From: Zavarzinia sp.
Lineage (GTDB): Bacteria; Pseudomonadota; Alphaproteobacteria; Zavarziniales; Zavarziniaceae
Direction: 5' to 3'
NCBI GenBank assembly: GCA_028694545.1
Contig: JAQVKV010000182.1
Span: 1 to 5,897 of the forward strand
DNA: 5,897 bases
This document shows positions 4,330-5,897 of this stretch, one piece after another. The position numbers and the translations under genes are program-made. Below the pieces are notes generated by a model. The model ran no database searches and was not told the origin of the DNA. It worked only from the letters and a program-made list of their open reading frames with translations. Position 1 is the stretch's first letter, and each line of letters starts with the position of its first letter.

Positions 4330-5883
4330 CGTGCCCGGCGGCAGGTGCCGCTTGGTCTTTGCCGTCGCCATGGCGGTCGTCGGGTCTTCGGGCCAGGGAT
4401 GTTTCGGATAGCGTCCGCGCAGATCGGCGCGGACGTCCGGATAGCCCCTGATCCAGAAACCGGCCAGGTCCCGCGTCACCTGCACCGGCCGCCCGGCCGG
4501 CGACAGCAGGTGCAGGGTGACCGGTACCGTGCCACCCGCAACCGCCGGTGTCTCCCGTGCCCCGAACATTTCCTGAAGCTTGACCGGCAGGACCGGGGCC
4601 GTGCCCTCGCCATAATCGAGGGCGTGGCGATTGCCCGAAGGCACCTGCAGATAGCTGGGCGCCAGCCGGTCCAGATTTTGCCGCTGCGGCCAGTCGAGGC
4701 CCGCCAGCAGGATTTCGTGCAGGTCCAGCCGGCGTAGCTGCTCCAGCCGCGAGGCGTCGCCCACGAAAGGCCCCAGCCAATCCTCCAACCCGGCCAGCAG
4801 GGCCTCGTCGGACCAGTCCGGCCATGCAGCCGCCCCGCCGTCCAGACCGCGCAGGAACAACACCCGCGCCCGCAGGGACTGCGCCGTCGGAGAAAACGAC
4901 AGCACCGCCAGGCCCTTGTCGCGCACGGCATCGAACAAGGCCGCCCGGATGGCTTCCGGCGGCGGGTCGGGCCAGACCGCGTCCTCGACGGTGATGGCGC
5001 CGAGAAGCCGGCGGCGCCTTGCCCGCACCTGACCGCTGGCGGCATCGAAGGTGACGCGCCGTTCCTCCATCATGCGCGCGGCGAAGAGATCGGCCACCTC
5101 GGCGCCATCGAGGGCGGCGGCAAGGAAGATCCGCGCATCGCGTCGCTGACCGTCTAGACTGGCGATCGCAAGCCATTCCCGCGCCGCCAGCGGTTCGGAC
5201 GGATCGAGCCGCGCCCCCTGCCCCGACGCCATGAGGTAGAGCCCGTCGGCCCCCGGCCGACGCCGCGCCACCCGTTCGGGATAGGCGAGCGTGACCAGCT
5301 CGCCCAGCCGGTCGCGATCGTCCGGCGTATCGATCCGGACATCGAGGCGCCGGGCCCATTGCCGCGCCACCTGCCCGAGCTGGCGAACCAGCCCGCGATC
5401 GATACCCGCGCCCCCGCCTCCCGCCAGGGCATCCAGCCGCAGGAGGAGGTCCGCGTCCCGCGCATTCGGCGCACGCTTCACCGGATCGCGGCCCTCGATC
5501 AGCGCCGCCACCCGCGCCGCCATGGCGCCGAGGCCAAGGCGCCGGCCCTCGATCATCAGATGGCCGAGCCTGGGGTGCGCGCCCAACCGGGCCAGGGCGC
5601 GGCCGTGATCGGTGATCCGCGCCGCCGCATCCAGCGCGCCCAGATCGCGCAACAACCCCTGCCCTTGCGCGAAGGCGCCCGCGTTCGGTGGATCGAGCAG
5701 GGCGAGGCGGCCCGGATCGTCAACACCCCAAAGGGCGAGGTCGAGGGCGACAGGCGCCATGTCGGCGCGCAGGATCTGCGGCACGGCATGAGGCACGAGG
5801 GCGCGCTGCTCGGCCTCCGTCCACAGGCGGATGCAGGTCCCGGGCCCGAGGCGGCCGGCGCGGCCCCGCCGCTGTTCGGCGGA
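4324..5883 (-). CDS. hrpB: ATP-dependent RNA helicase HrpB, 5' partial
   Basis: C-terminal 519 residues of HrpB, a DEAH-box helicase of the DExH superfamily 2 group, usually about 800 residues or more. Reading in from 5883 the protein begins SAEQRRGRAGRLGPGTCIRLW; QRRGRAGR (5874-5851) is helicase motif VI with its arginine finger. The winged-helix and HA2-like region follows, with ILRADMAPVALDLALWGV, the LLRDLGALD block and GAHPRLGHLM. The HrpB-specific C-terminal domain is unmistakable: LDWPQRQNLDRLAP, PSGNRHALDYGEG, PVLPVKLQEMFG, HLLSPAGRPVQVTRDLAGFW and RYPKHPWPEDP near the end. Motifs I to V lie outside the window, so the gene is cut by the contig end and not broken. The frame stays open through the adapter bases 5884-5897, but those residues should not be believed. 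A GTG at 5796 is internal. The cellular role is poorly defined; RNA processing is assumed from relatives. Confidence 0.97.
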   Translation of the reverse strand, partial: SAEQRRGRAGRLGPGTCIRLWTEAEQRALVPHAVPQILRADMAPVALDLALWGVDDPGRLALLDPPNAGAFAQGQGLLRDLGALDAAARITDHGRALARLGAHPRLGHLMIEGRRLGLGAMAARVAALIEGRDPVKRAPNARDADLLLRLDALAGGGGAGIDRGLVRQLGQVARQWARRLDVRIDTPDDRDRLGELVTLAYPERVARRRPGADGLYLMASGQGARLDPSEPLAAREWLAIASLDGQRRDARIFLAAALDGAEVADLFAARMMEERRVTFDAASGQVRARRRRLLGAITVEDAVWPDPPPEAIRAALFDAVRDKGLAVLSFSPTAQSLRARVLFLRGLDGGAAAWPDWSDEALLAGLEDWLGPFVGDASRLEQLRRLDLHEILLAGLDWPQRQNLDRLAPSYLQVPSGNRHALDYGEGTAPVLPVKLQEMFGARETPAVAGGTVPVTLHLLSPAGRPVQVTRDLAGFWIRGYPDVRADLRGRYPKHPWPEDPTTAMATAKTKRHLPPGTT

Positions 5884-5897
5884 AGATCGGAAGAGCG
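5884..5897. other. Residual Illumina adapter at the contig end (artefact)
   Basis: AGATCGGAAGAGCG is identical to the first 14 bases of the Illumina TruSeq adapter form that continues with TCGTG. It sits exactly at the end of the window, where an untrimmed read would leave it. The sequence is inside hrpB, just before the motif VI codons, where it replaces the true codons. It should be treated as non-genomic. Confidence 0.9.

Noticed and set aside
4256..5359. Long open frame (367 codons) on - overlapping hrpB
   Set aside because: Low-complexity Gly/Arg/Ala translation and no motif; the hrpB frame is unmistakable through the same bases.
1..5897. A novel multi-gene defence or mobile system
   Set aside because: The genes alternate strands, are unrelated in function and belong mostly to common chromosomal families; there are no recombinases, direct-repeat arrays or effector pairs.

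Overview
The window reads as one short, GC-rich contig from an alphaproteobacterium-like genome, cut through genes at both ends. The taxonomic guess rests on the high GC, the strong GC preference at third codon positions and the gene content (HrpB, a DUF1036 protein, a SnoaL-like protein); no marker gene pins it down. The last 14 bases (5884-5897) match the start of the Illumina TruSeq adapter and are most likely not genomic, so the true sequence probably ends at 5883.

Layout from left to right: (1) the main part of a penicillin-amidase-family acylase on +, missing its N-terminal alpha chain; (2) a SnoaL/NTF2-like small protein on -; (3) a secreted trypsin-fold serine protease on +; (4) a secreted Pro-Ala-linker protein with an unrecognised C-terminal domain on -; (5) a secreted four-cysteine DUF1036 protein on +; (6) the C-terminal two thirds of the ATP-dependent helicase HrpB on -, entering at helicase motif VI.

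The genes alternate strand strictly, giving three tail-to-tail pairs whose stop codons are separated by only 4, 0 and 6 bases, and two divergent intergenic regions (2091-2189 and 3618-3876) that must hold the promoters. The second and third convergent junctions carry clear inverted repeats laid directly over the stop codons, which could act as shared hairpins for both strands; neither has a U-tract. The first junction has only a weak imperfect one.

No operon or joint pathway is evident. Genes 3, 4 and 5 all encode exported proteins with paired cysteines, and gene 1 belongs to a periplasmic family, so the region leans towards envelope functions, while hrpB and the SnoaL-like gene are cytosolic. 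I saw no RNA gene, CRISPR array, insertion sequence or phage gene. The window looks like ordinary chromosomal sequence; the points of interest are the stop-codon hairpins, a few unusual protein features and the adapter remnant.
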